NCBI RefSeq assembly: GCF_000282975.1 | Contig: NZ_ALJC01000107.1 | Coordinates: 62,001-126,000, forward strand | DNA: 64,000 bases | DNA from: Pseudomonas psychrophila HA-4 | GTDB lineage: Bacteria > Pseudomonadota > Gammaproteobacteria > Pseudomonadales > Pseudomonadaceae | Direction: 5' to 3' | Shown: positions 41,729-50,481 of the stretch, piece after piece | Layout: every line of letters starts with the position of its first letter | Numbering within the stretch: the stretch's first letter is position 1 | Program-made: the position numbers and the translations under genes | The notes under the pieces: generated by a model | Told to the model about the DNA's origin: nothing | Databases searched by the model: none | What the model saw: the letters and a program-made list of their open reading frames with translations, nothing else

Positions 41729-42479
41729 GTTATGTTTACTGGCTGCCTTATGCAGCCCATTCGCACAGGCCGAGGTAGTGCAGGTCGAAGCCAACTCGAT
41801 GATGCGCCTGCCCGCTAATGTGGCTGTATTGAAGCTGGAAAAGCTCGACGTGGCGGACTACGGCACGCTGTTGATTCCGGCGGGTGTCAGCCAGATCAAC
41901 ATTGACCAGCTGCATTTGGGGCATGAGTCGCGCATCGTTATTGTGCCCGCTGAACGCGGAATCGAATTGCACGTGGCGCGAGCCGAACTCGGCGAAGGCA
42001 GCCAAATCAGTGCACGCGGCGCTTCGGGGACGTTTGAAAAGCCGGCACGGCCCGCACGAGACTTGAACCTGCGGATCGAATCGTTGCAAGCACCGCAACT
42101 GTTCATTGATGCCCGTGGCGGCACCGGTGCGCCGGGCTTTACTGGGCTTGATGGCGGTAACGGCGATGAACCGGGTTGCACGTGGGGAGCTGCAGGTCCG
42201 GGGGCCAATGGTGATGACGGCGGCAATGGTCATCAGGGCGCGGCGGGTGCTCAGGTGCGTGTCGAACTGCCTCGTGATTTCCCGGACGAGCAGATCAAGG
42301 TGCTGGTCGAGGGTGGTTCTGGGGGCAAGCCAGGTCAGGCGGGACGCCCGGGTGCTGGAGGTAAATCCAAAGGCTGTATTGTTTATCGCACAGACGGTGG
42401 TAAATCGGGACGCCCAGGTCAGGCCGGGCAACCGGGTGAAGCGGGCAGTGCAGGTGCAGTGACCATTCAGCGCTTGTAA
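41721..42479 (+). CDS. Exported collagen-like repeat protein
   Basis: 252 residues. A signal peptide ends near AQA-EVVQV (residue 17). Residues about 20-130 form a beta-rich region of unknown fold. Gly-X-Y-like stretches follow in two blocks: GGTGAPGFTGLDGGNGDEPG...GPGANGDDGGNG and later GGKPGQAGRPGAGG plus GRPGQAGQPGEAGSAG, split by a short beta segment (VRVELPRDFPDEQIKV). Two Cys lie among the Gly blocks. Repeats are short and irregular for a true triple helix. It could be an envelope or secreted structural protein; I do not recognise a characterised relative. Confidence 0.75.
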   Translation: MRKLCLLAALCSPFAQAEVVQVEANSMMRLPANVAVLKLEKLDVADYGTLLIPAGVSQINIDQLHLGHESRIVIVPAERGIELHVARAELGEGSQISARGASGTFEKPARPARDLNLRIESLQAPQLFIDARGGTGAPGFTGLDGGNGDEPGCTWGAAGPGANGDDGGNGHQGAAGAQVRVELPRDFPDEQIKVLVEGGSGGKPGQAGRPGAGGKSKGCIVYRTDGGKSGRPGQAGQPGEAGSAGAVTIQRL

Positions 42480-42493
42480 TCCATCACACCTGA

Positions 42494-42513
42494 CGCCGCT
42501 GCCGCAGGCGGCG
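42494..42513. terminator. Hairpin between convergent genes
   Basis: CGCCGC - 8-base loop with CTGCCGCAGG core - GCGGCG, between the collagen-like and CopD-like genes. It resembles the GCTGCCG REP class at 38528; no U-run. Confidence 0.5.
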
Positions 42514-42532
42514 ACAGGCGCGTGCTGATGTC

Positions 42533-42997
42533 TTAAAACATCGGCCGGGCGCCAGCAATCGCCACGACCGCGAGGCCTATCACCAGATTGCACCCGACGA
42601 GGCGTCGAATCCGTTGCATTACCGCAGCCCCTGCGGCCCATTCCTGCGTCTCAACGGCCTTGCGCAACTCGGGCAGTTGCAGTGATTGAATGCGGATAAA
42701 CAGCGCGACCATCACGATGTACAGCCCCATCATGATCTGCACATAGCGCGGGGCCGTCTCGAATCCGCTAAAGCGCATTTGCAGCAGGCCGACACCGCTT
42801 ATCGGCAAAATCACCACCGCCACCCACACCCAGACAAAAAAACGTTGAAACACTTCTACCCACAACGTTAACCGCGCAGGGCCTTCAAGGGCCGTCATAG
42901 CGGCGGGGCGCAGGATCATCCAAGCGAAAAACATCCCGCCTACCCAGATCAGGGCGGCCAGTAAATGCAGGCTGTAAGCAACGGCAAAGGCGGTCAT
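42533..42997 (-). CDS. CopD-like four-TM membrane protein
   Basis: 154 residues with four TM segments (about 5-27, 52-72, 83-103, 133-151). The N-terminal VAYSLHLLAALIWVGGMFFAW carries the His and Trp conserved in the CopD/DUF2269-like superfamily, which may bind haem or copper. No copper genes are nearby, so transport of copper is not implied. Function unknown. Confidence 0.75.
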   Translation of the reverse strand: MTAFAVAYSLHLLAALIWVGGMFFAWMILRPAAMTALEGPARLTLWVEVFQRFFVWVWVAVVILPISGVGLLQMRFSGFETAPRYVQIMMGLYIVMVALFIRIQSLQLPELRKAVETQEWAAGAAVMQRIRRLVGCNLVIGLAVVAIAGARPMF

Positions 42998-43095
42998 CGA
43001 GGTACTCCGTTCGGCGCAGAATCAATTAGCGGGGTATGATAGCGGCCATTCGAACCACTGAAAATTTATCCAGCGTTTCTCGCGCCCGAAGAACC

Positions 43096-45240
43096 ATGAT
43101 TAGTACCGAACTCAAATCCCAGATCCAGGGCGCATACTCGCGTTTTCTCGAAGCCAAGAGCCTTAAACCGCGCTATGGCCAGCGTTTGATGATCGCTGAA
43201 GTGGCCAAAGTGCTGGGTGATATCGACACCGACGAAGAAAACCACCGCAGTGGCGACCCGGCCGTGGTCGCCGTTGAGGCGGGCACCGGCACCGGTAAAA
43301 CCGTGGCTTACAGCCTGGCGGCTATTCCGACGGCCAAGGCTGCTGGCAAGCGTCTGGTGATCGCCACAGCGACCGTCGCGTTGCAAGAGCAAATTGTCTA
43401 CAAAGACCTCCCGGACTTGATGCGTAACAGCGGGCTGAATTTCAGCTTTGCATTGGCCAAGGGCCGTGGGCGATACATGTGCCTCTCCAAACTCGACATG
43501 CTGCTGCAAGAGGGGCACGCGCAAACCGCGACGGCGCAGTTGTTTGAAGAGGAAGGCTTCAGGATTGAAGTCGATGAAGCCAGCCAAAAGCTGTTCACCA
43601 GCATGATCGAAAAACTGGCGGGCAATAAGTGGGACGGTGATCGCGACAGTTGGCCCCAAGCTCTCGAAGACCAAGACTGGGCGCGCCTGACCACCGACCA
43701 TAGCCAGTGCACCAACCGTCATTGCCCCAACTTCGGCCAGTGCGCCTTTTACAAGGCCCGCGAAGGGATGGGCAAGGTCGACGTCATCGTTACCAACCAC
43801 GACATGGTATTGGCCGACCTGGCACTGGGTGGCGGCGCCGTGCTGCCGGACCCGCGTGACACGTTGTATGTGTTCGACGAAGGGCACCACCTGCCAGACA
43901 AGGCCATCGGCCACTTTGCCCACTACACACGGTTGCGTTCGACCGCTGACTGGCTGGAGCAAACAGGCAAAAACCTGACCAAATTGCTCGCTCAGCACCC
44001 GCTGCCGGGCGATTTGGGACGCTTGCTTGAGCAAGTGCCTGAGCTGACCAAAGAGATCAAAGCTCAGCAACAGTTCATGTTCAGTGCCTGCGAGCAAGTT
44101 GCGGATTTCAAAGTCGGTGAAGAACCGGAAGGGCGTGAGCGCCCGCGCCATCGCTTTGTCGGCGGCTTAATTCCTGATCACCTGCGTGAAATGGGCATTG
44201 AGTTGAAAAAAGGCTTTTCGCGCCTGACCGACGTGTTCACCCGCTTGACCGATCTGCTCAAGGACGGCATGGAGGGGGAGGTCAACATCGGTATCACCAG
44301 CCAGCAGGCCGAGGAGTGGTACCCGCTGTTCGGCAGTTTGCTGTCCCGCGCCCAAGGTAACTGGGAGCTGTGGACGGCCTTCACCACCGAAGACCCGGAA
44401 GACAACCCGCCCATGGCGCGCTGGCTGACCTTGGCTGAAAGTGGCTCACTGTTTGATATCGAAGTGAATGCCAGCCCGATTCTTGCGGCTGAAATGCTCC
44501 GGCGTAACCTCTGGAACGTGGCGTATGGCGCGCTGGTGACATCGGCCACGCTGACGGCATTGGGCACCTTTGACCGTTTTCGTATGCGTGCCGGTTTGCC
44601 TAAAACGGCTGTTACAGCGGTAGTGCCGAGCCCGTTTCATCACGCCGACGCTGGCGTGCTGCGGGTTCCGGACCTCAAGGCTGATCCGCGTGATGCAATG
44701 GCACACACTGCCGCAATCATTCGTGAGCTGCCGGGGCTTGTTGAAGGTTCGCGGGGCACGCTGGTGCTGTTTTCATCGCGTAAACAAATGCAGGACGTGT
44801 TCGACGGCCTGGAGCGCGACTGGCGCAAGCAAGTGTTTATCCAGGGCAACCTGTCCAAGCAGGAAACCCTCAATAAACACAAGGCCCGGGTTGATGGCGG
44901 GGATTCGAGCGTGTTGTTTGGTCTGGCCAGTTTTGCCGAAGGTGTGGACTTGCCCGGCGCTTACTGCGAGCACGTGGTGATTGCCAAGATCCCGTTTTCG
45001 GTGCCCGATGATCCAGTTGAAGCCGCCTTGGCTGAATGGATTGAGGCCCGTGGCGGCAATCCCTTTATGGAAATCACGGTGCCTGACGCTTCGCTCAAAC
45101 TGGTGCAGGCTTGCGGGCGCTTGCTGCGCACTGAACAAGACCGCGGCACCATCACCTTGCTCGATCGCAGGCTGGTCACGCAGCGCTATGGCAAAGCTAT
45201 CCTGAATGCTTTGCCGCCGTTCCGTCGCGAAATTTCATAA
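43096..45240 (+). CDS. dinG: ATP-dependent DNA helicase DinG
   Basis: XPD-like superfamily 2 helicase (714 aa) with 5'-3' polarity that resolves R-loops and forks. Walker A VEAGTGTGKTVAYSL near residue 61. Fe-S cluster Cys set CLSKL...CTNRHCPNFGQC is in place, DEAH box variant VFDEGHHLP follows, and the C-terminal domain has FGLASFAEGVDLPG and QACGRLLRTEQDRG (motif VI). Start MISTELKSQIQGAYS at 43096 matches E. coli DinG length (716); an upstream in-frame start lacks support. Confidence 0.95.
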   Translation: MISTELKSQIQGAYSRFLEAKSLKPRYGQRLMIAEVAKVLGDIDTDEENHRSGDPAVVAVEAGTGTGKTVAYSLAAIPTAKAAGKRLVIATATVALQEQIVYKDLPDLMRNSGLNFSFALAKGRGRYMCLSKLDMLLQEGHAQTATAQLFEEEGFRIEVDEASQKLFTSMIEKLAGNKWDGDRDSWPQALEDQDWARLTTDHSQCTNRHCPNFGQCAFYKAREGMGKVDVIVTNHDMVLADLALGGGAVLPDPRDTLYVFDEGHHLPDKAIGHFAHYTRLRSTADWLEQTGKNLTKLLAQHPLPGDLGRLLEQVPELTKEIKAQQQFMFSACEQVADFKVGEEPEGRERPRHRFVGGLIPDHLREMGIELKKGFSRLTDVFTRLTDLLKDGMEGEVNIGITSQQAEEWYPLFGSLLSRAQGNWELWTAFTTEDPEDNPPMARWLTLAESGSLFDIEVNASPILAAEMLRRNLWNVAYGALVTSATLTALGTFDRFRMRAGLPKTAVTAVVPSPFHHADAGVLRVPDLKADPRDAMAHTAAIIRELPGLVEGSRGTLVLFSSRKQMQDVFDGLERDWRKQVFIQGNLSKQETLNKHKARVDGGDSSVLFGLASFAEGVDLPGAYCEHVVIAKIPFSVPDDPVEAALAEWIEARGGNPFMEITVPDASLKLVQACGRLLRTEQDRGTITLLDRRLVTQRYGKAILNALPPFRREIS

Positions 45241-45244
45241 GTGC

Positions 45245-45266
45245 AAGTCGGCGTTTTCGCCGACTT
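45245..45266 (+). terminator. dinG terminator-like hairpin
   Basis: AAGTCGGCG-TTTT-CGCCGACTT: perfect 9-bp stem starting 5 bases after the dinG stop. Confidence 0.8.
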
Positions 45267-45336
45267 TACTGTCTTTGTTGAGACATTCATCACCTCACAG
45301 GCCCATTTTCTGGCCGTCAGGAAGAGTTATATCCCT

Positions 45337-47688
45337 ATGATTCGCCGTTCGTTGTCTGCCTTTTTCGCGTTGCTGGTCACGACCCCGTTGCTGGCGGCGC
45401 CTGCTGGCCAGCAAACCCTGTTCAACTTCGTTCGCCCGGCCGATGTGGTGAGCGTGGCGACCGTTGATGCCAGCTTGCCGCAGTACAACGCGGAGCAGAC
45501 GGCGGAGGGCGAGGTTTTGCGCCGCGTGACCTTCAACCCGGCAACCGCGCCAAGTGTGCGTTTAACGCCGCAAACCGGGGTGTGGGACTGGTCACAGTCC
45601 GGGATGATGACCCTGCGCATTCAAAACGCGATGAGTTGGGCGCTTACCCTCGATGTGACGGTTCAAAGCAGTAACGGTCATACCCTGACCAGCCGCATCG
45701 ACCTGCCTGCAGGGCCGGCGCAAACGTTGTTGTTGCCGCTGCAAGCCAATTCGCCGCGCAGCCAAGGCATGCGTGCGGGCCCGCCGATGCCAATGACGGT
45801 CGATGGGCAGCGCATTTTACTGGCCAGCAGCGAGGGCCAGATTGATCGCAGCCAAGTGGTGTCGGTGACCTTGTCGATTCCGCAACCTAAAGCTGCACAA
45901 AGTATTCTGTTGGAGCGCTTTGGGGTTCAGGACGGTGATGACGTGATCAAGACCGTGTACAGCTCGATTGTTGACGGTTACGGCCAGTCGACCCGGGCCA
46001 AGTGGCCAGAACGGGTTGCCAATGACGAACAGCTCAAAGCGGCTGCGGCCAAAGAGCAGCAGCAACTCAAGGGCTGGCTGGCCGCGCGTACCGGCCTTGA
46101 CTCATATGGAGGTCTGCTCAAGGGGCCAGCTTTTGAGGCCACTGGTTTTTTCCGCACCGAAAAGCGCAATGGTCGCTGGAACCTGGTGACCCCCGAAGGG
46201 CATCCGTTTTACTCACTGGGCCTGAACGCCGTGACAGCCAGCGACAGCCAGACCTACGTGGCCGGGCGTGAGTGGATGTTTGCGGATCTGCCTAAAGATG
46301 GCACCCCTTTGGCTGCTTTTTATGGCGCCTCGAACCATCGCAACAACAATGGCTCATCGCAGGGCCGGGCCTTTAATGGCGGGCGCTGGTACAACTTTTA
46401 CACGGCCAATGTGCAGCGGATTAACGCACAACCGTGCGCCGCCGGTAAAACCGAGCTCGGTGCCGATCCTGTCACTGCGTGTGGCCCCCAAGCTTTTGAT
46501 GCCAAACGCTGGCAGACCCATGCCCTGGATCGCTTGCAAGCGTGGGGTTTCAACACCGTTGGCAACTGGAGCGACCCGCAGTTGGGCCTCAATGATCGGG
46601 TGCCTTACACCTTGCCGTTGTCGATTGTGGGCGACTACAACAGCATCAGCACCGGCTCCGACTGGTGGGGCGGGATGCCTGACCCATTTGACCCGCGCTT
46701 TGCCATGGCCGCCGAGCGTGCTGTGGCGATCGCGGCTCGCGACCACCGGGATGACCCATGGTTGATCGGCTATTTTGCCGACAACGAACTGGCGTGGGCA
46801 GGCGCGGGTGATGAACCTAAGGCGCGGTATGCGCTGGCTTTAGGCACGTTGCGTATGACCACGGATGCTCCGGCCAAACGTGCGTTTCTCAAACAGTTGC
46901 GCGACAAGTACCGCAATGAGCAAGGCCTGTCCAATGCGTGGGGCATCGATATTCCGGCATGGGAATTAATGGAAGACCCGGGTTTCGAGGGGCCGTTACC
47001 TAACGCGGAGCACCCGGAAATCGAAGCGGATTACACATATTTCCAAAAAGTCTTTGCGGACACCTACTTCAAAACTCTGTCCGATTCGCTGAAATGGCAT
47101 GCGCCTAACCACTTGCTGTTGGGCGGGCGCTTTGCTGTCAGCACCCCAGAAGCGGTAGCCGCGTGTGCACAGTACTGCGATGTGCTGAGCTTTAACTTTT
47201 ACACCCTGCAACCACAAGATGGTTATGACTTCGCCACGCTGCGCGAGCTGAATAAACCGGTGATGATTACCGAATTCAACTTTGGCTCTCGCGACCGCGG
47301 CCCGTTCTGGGGTGGCGTGACCGACGTGGCCAACGAAGAAGCGCGTGGGCCGGCCTATGCCAAGTTTGTCAAACAGGCCGTGGCCGAGCCGTCAATTGTC
47401 GGGGTTCACTGGTTTCAGTACCTGGATCAACCGGTGACTGGCCGTTTGCTCGACGGTGAAAACGGCCACTTCGGCATGATTGGCATCACCGACCTGCCGT
47501 TTACCGGCTTTGTCGACAGCGTGCGTAAAACCAACGTGCAAGCGCTTGAGCAACTCAGCCAAGAAGCGTCCAAAGCCCAAGTTGATGCGGACGAAGCGCT
47601 GAAAGCCCCTCGTCAAACCCCGCAAGATGGCAACGATGGAGGCTCTGCCTCGGGGCATGCAGGTGGGCACTCTGGCAAAGGTCACTAA
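45337..47688 (+). CDS. Secreted clan GH-A glycoside hydrolase, beta-agarase/GH50-like
   Basis: 783 residues. Sec signal peptide ends near LLAA (residue 22). A beta-sandwich N-terminal half precedes a TIM-barrel with the probable acid/base Glu in YFADNELAWAG (near 482) and nucleophile Glu in VMITEFNFGSRDRG (near 645), the pair expected of retaining clan GH-A enzymes. WGFNTVGNWSDPQL and GVHWFQYLDQP support a GH50/GH42-like barrel. The C-terminal tail is Gly/His/Ser-rich (GGSASGHAGGHSGKGH). Polymer substrate is not predictable; agar is unlikely to be the natural one. AGGAAGAG precedes the ATG. Not in an evident operon. Confidence 0.8.
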   Translation: MIRRSLSAFFALLVTTPLLAAPAGQQTLFNFVRPADVVSVATVDASLPQYNAEQTAEGEVLRRVTFNPATAPSVRLTPQTGVWDWSQSGMMTLRIQNAMSWALTLDVTVQSSNGHTLTSRIDLPAGPAQTLLLPLQANSPRSQGMRAGPPMPMTVDGQRILLASSEGQIDRSQVVSVTLSIPQPKAAQSILLERFGVQDGDDVIKTVYSSIVDGYGQSTRAKWPERVANDEQLKAAAAKEQQQLKGWLAARTGLDSYGGLLKGPAFEATGFFRTEKRNGRWNLVTPEGHPFYSLGLNAVTASDSQTYVAGREWMFADLPKDGTPLAAFYGASNHRNNNGSSQGRAFNGGRWYNFYTANVQRINAQPCAAGKTELGADPVTACGPQAFDAKRWQTHALDRLQAWGFNTVGNWSDPQLGLNDRVPYTLPLSIVGDYNSISTGSDWWGGMPDPFDPRFAMAAERAVAIAARDHRDDPWLIGYFADNELAWAGAGDEPKARYALALGTLRMTTDAPAKRAFLKQLRDKYRNEQGLSNAWGIDIPAWELMEDPGFEGPLPNAEHPEIEADYTYFQKVFADTYFKTLSDSLKWHAPNHLLLGGRFAVSTPEAVAACAQYCDVLSFNFYTLQPQDGYDFATLRELNKPVMITEFNFGSRDRGPFWGGVTDVANEEARGPAYAKFVKQAVAEPSIVGVHWFQYLDQPVTGRLLDGENGHFGMIGITDLPFTGFVDSVRKTNVQALEQLSQEASKAQVDADEALKAPRQTPQDGNDGGSASGHAGGHSGKGH

Positions 47689-47801
47689 TTGCGTACCACC
47701 TGATCAGCGGCGAGACACTTCGTCGCTCTGAGGGTTTATCGAGCTTTCATTTATCCATCTTGAAACTAAAGTCTTCATTCCGACTGAATGGAGCCTTCGA
47801 C

Positions 47802-48947
47802 ATGGAAGCGAAAGGGAAGTGTGCAAGTGAGTTTGAAGCCGTTCAGCAAGCGTTTGAAGCGATCTTTGATGATCCGCAAGAACGTGGAGCCGGGTTGTGC
47901 GTGCAAGTGGATGGCAAGACCGTGGTCGACCTTTGGGCGGGCGTGGCTGATTTAGAGGGGCAAAAACCCTGGAATCGAGACACGCTGGTCAACACGTACT
48001 GCACGATTAAACCGTTTACCGCTGTTGCCGCTTTGATGCTGGTCGAAGAGGGCAAACTTGAGCTGGATGTGCCGATTGCCCGGTACTGGCCCGAGTTTGA
48101 ACAGGGTGGAAAAGGGCAGGTGACCCTGCGCCAAGTCATGTCCCACACCTCCGGGGTTCCGGCGCTGCGCCTGCCCAGTCGTACTCCTAATATGTATGAC
48201 TGGGATGAAATGGTTGAAATCATGGCTGCCGAGCCGTTGTGGTGGCAGCCAGGGACCGACCTGGGATACGGCGCCACTACTTATGGCTGGATTATTGGCG
48301 AGTTGATTCGTCGAGCGGATGGCCGCGAACCCTGCACCTTTATCCGAGAGCGAATCTCGCAACCCAATGGGTTGGAGGTGTACATGGGCGTGGATGAGCA
48401 GGACTTTCACCGGATCGCGCATTTTGATCGGGCTGAAGGGCGAGAGGGTGACGCCTTTGCCGTCGGTTTGCGGCATGTGATCGTCAACAAGCCCGAGCAT
48501 GTCGCAACGCTGGCATTTACCAACCCGTCCGTAGGCCCCAGGCAAACGTCTGATCCGCGCTGGTGGGCCTACCAGCAGCCGGGAGTCAACGGCCATGGCA
48601 CCGCCCATGGTCTGGCGGGTTTCTACAGCGCATTACTGGGTGGACGATTGATCGGGCCAGAACTGTTGAGCGAATTCACCCGAGAGAACAGCAACAGCAT
48701 GGACCGCACTTTGTTGCGCCCGATGCGCTATGGACTGGGCTGCATGTTGGAACAAGCGGCTGATCAGGCCGCCTCCAGTTGCATGGGGCCTAATACCTTT
48801 GGGCACGTCGGGTTGGGCGGTCCGGTCAGCTTTGCGGACCCGGAGCGTAATGTGAGCTTTGGTTTTGTGACCACCACCATGGGCAGCCACGTGTTGATGG
48901 ATCCGCGAGCGCAAAAACTCGCCACATTGACCTACGCGGCGCTTTAA
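47802..48947 (+). CDS. Beta-lactamase-fold hydrolase with Cys in place of catalytic Ser
   Basis: Class C beta-lactamase/EstB-like family (381 aa). In the S-X-X-K motif the nucleophile is Cys67 (YCTIKPFTA; Lys70 kept); the tandem paralogue has SCTK at the same positions. Other motifs are retained: the Tyr of TTYGWIIGELIRR, and FGHVGLGGPVSFADPE for the third motif. The ATG at 47802 with GGAG 8 bases upstream is preferred over a TTG at 47760. Activity may be altered, thiol-based or lost. No signal peptide. Confidence 0.86.
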   Translation: MEAKGKCASEFEAVQQAFEAIFDDPQERGAGLCVQVDGKTVVDLWAGVADLEGQKPWNRDTLVNTYCTIKPFTAVAALMLVEEGKLELDVPIARYWPEFEQGGKGQVTLRQVMSHTSGVPALRLPSRTPNMYDWDEMVEIMAAEPLWWQPGTDLGYGATTYGWIIGELIRRADGREPCTFIRERISQPNGLEVYMGVDEQDFHRIAHFDRAEGREGDAFAVGLRHVIVNKPEHVATLAFTNPSVGPRQTSDPRWWAYQQPGVNGHGTAHGLAGFYSALLGGRLIGPELLSEFTRENSNSMDRTLLRPMRYGLGCMLEQAADQAASSCMGPNTFGHVGLGGPVSFADPERNVSFGFVTTTMGSHVLMDPRAQKLATLTYAAL

Positions 48948-48962
48948 CAATCCTTACAGGGT

Positions 48963-48989
48963 GCGATCTTTTGATCCTTAAAAGATCGC
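48963..48989. repeat. Core of a REP-type palindrome
   Basis: GCGATCTTTT (48963-48972) and AAAAGATCGC (48980-48989) form a perfect 10-bp stem with a 7-base loop: the inner part of the 3041-type element without the GAGCTTG arms. The rest of the gap 48948-49228 is AT-leaning, with no gene seen. Confidence 0.75.
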
Positions 48990-49228
48990 AGTCTGCGGAG
49001 TCTGATAAGTTGCGGTTTTTTGATTTAAAGCGCTTCCTTAACTCCTGCTGGCTGATCCTTCATCTGAAAGACTTTTTCACAAAAAAATCATCTAGACGTT
49101 GATACCCTTCTCTGAGGCTCGTAAATGCACAAAAATTGTGCGTTTGAACGCGTTGTTCTGTTTCAAAAACTTACCGGGACTGGAACAATACACGCCTTGT
49201 AGAGCCATGCTTGATCTGGGAGGTCGGG

Positions 49229-50374
49229 GTGCAGATTCAGGGTTTTCATGACCTTCAGTTCGAAGCCGTTCGTGAAGCGTTTGCTGATCTATTCAATGAT
49301 CCGCAAGAACGTGGTGCGGCACTGTGCATCCAGATAGGTGGCGAAACGGTGCTTGACCTGTGGGCCGGTACGGCTGACAAAGACGGCGAGCAACCTTGGC
49401 ACACGGACACAATTGCCAACCTGTTTTCATGCACCAAGACCTTCACCGCGGTGACGGCGTTGCAGTTGGTGGAAGAGGGCAAACTTGCGCTGGATGTGCC
49501 CGTCGCACGTTATTGGCCAGAGTTCGCCCAAGCCAGTAAAGAAGCCATCACCCTGCGCCAGTTGTTGAGTCATCGGGCGGGTTTGCCAGCATTGCGTGAA
49601 GCAATGCCGCCTAACGCGCTTTATGAATGGCAAACCATGGTTGATGCGCTGGCGGCAGAAGCCCCATGGTGGACGCCAGGCGAAGGTCATGGTTATGCCG
49701 CGATTACGTATGGCTGGTTGGTGGGCGAGTTGATTCGTCGCGCTGACGGGCGTAGCCCGGGCCAATCCATCATGGCGCGTACGGCCAAGCCATTGGGGCT
49801 GGACTTTTATGTCGGGCTGCCTGATGAAGAGTTTTATCGAGTGGCGCATATCGCCCGCAGCAAAGGCAACATGGGTGATGCAGCGGCTCAGCGGCTCTTG
49901 AAAGCGATGATGAATGAACCTACGTCTATGAGCACGCGGGCCTTTGCCAATCCTCCGTCTGTCATGACCAGCACTAATAAGCCGGAGTGGCGTCGAATGG
50001 AGCAGCCGGCAGCCAATGGTCATGGCAATGCCCGCAGCCTTGCCGGTTTCTACAGCGGTTTGCTGGATGGCCGTTTGTTGGAGGCCGAGATGCTCGAGCA
50101 ACTGACCCGAGAGCATAGTGTGGGCGAGGATAAAACCTTGCGCACCCAGACTCGTCTGGGGCTGGGCTGCATGCTGGACCAGCCGGATGTACCGAATGCC
50201 ACCTTTGGTCTTGGGCCGAAAGCTTTTGGCCATCCAGGGGCCGGTGGTTCAATTGGTTTTGCCGATCCGGAGCGAGAAGTTGCTTTCGGATTTGTGACCC
50301 ATACACTGGGGCCTTATGTATTGATGGACCCACGTGCGCAAAAGTTGGTGAAAGTATTGGCGCAGTGTTTATAA
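49229..50374 (+). CDS. Beta-lactamase-fold serine hydrolase (EstB-like)
   Basis: Paralogue of the previous gene, identical in length (381 aa). Catalytic Ser67 and Lys70 (FSCTKTFTAVTALQLVEEG), Tyr in AITYGWLVGELIRR, and FGHPGAGGSIGFADPE are intact. Likely an esterase or amidase of the cytoplasm; no signal peptide. GTG at 49229 with GGGAGG about 6 bases upstream is preferred; a TTG at 49211 is in frame. About 280 bases separate the two paralogues, so they may be transcribed separately. Confidence 0.9.
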   Translation: MQIQGFHDLQFEAVREAFADLFNDPQERGAALCIQIGGETVLDLWAGTADKDGEQPWHTDTIANLFSCTKTFTAVTALQLVEEGKLALDVPVARYWPEFAQASKEAITLRQLLSHRAGLPALREAMPPNALYEWQTMVDALAAEAPWWTPGEGHGYAAITYGWLVGELIRRADGRSPGQSIMARTAKPLGLDFYVGLPDEEFYRVAHIARSKGNMGDAAAQRLLKAMMNEPTSMSTRAFANPPSVMTSTNKPEWRRMEQPAANGHGNARSLAGFYSGLLDGRLLEAEMLEQLTREHSVGEDKTLRTQTRLGLGCMLDQPDVPNATFGLGPKAFGHPGAGGSIGFADPEREVAFGFVTHTLGPYVLMDPRAQKLVKVLAQCL

Positions 50375-50481
50375 CGGGCAATTGTAGGCCGTAGGTCGGA
50401 ACACTCTGGCTTTTATGTGTTCAATACGTTTTTTATATGGGCAATTGCCTCTTTATTCTTAATTCATTATGTGGATATTCA

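Noticed and set aside
47760..47801. TTG start extending the Cys-type hydrolase by 14 residues
   Set aside because: The ATG at 47802 has a well-spaced GGAG, and the two paralogues then have the same length and aligned N-termini.
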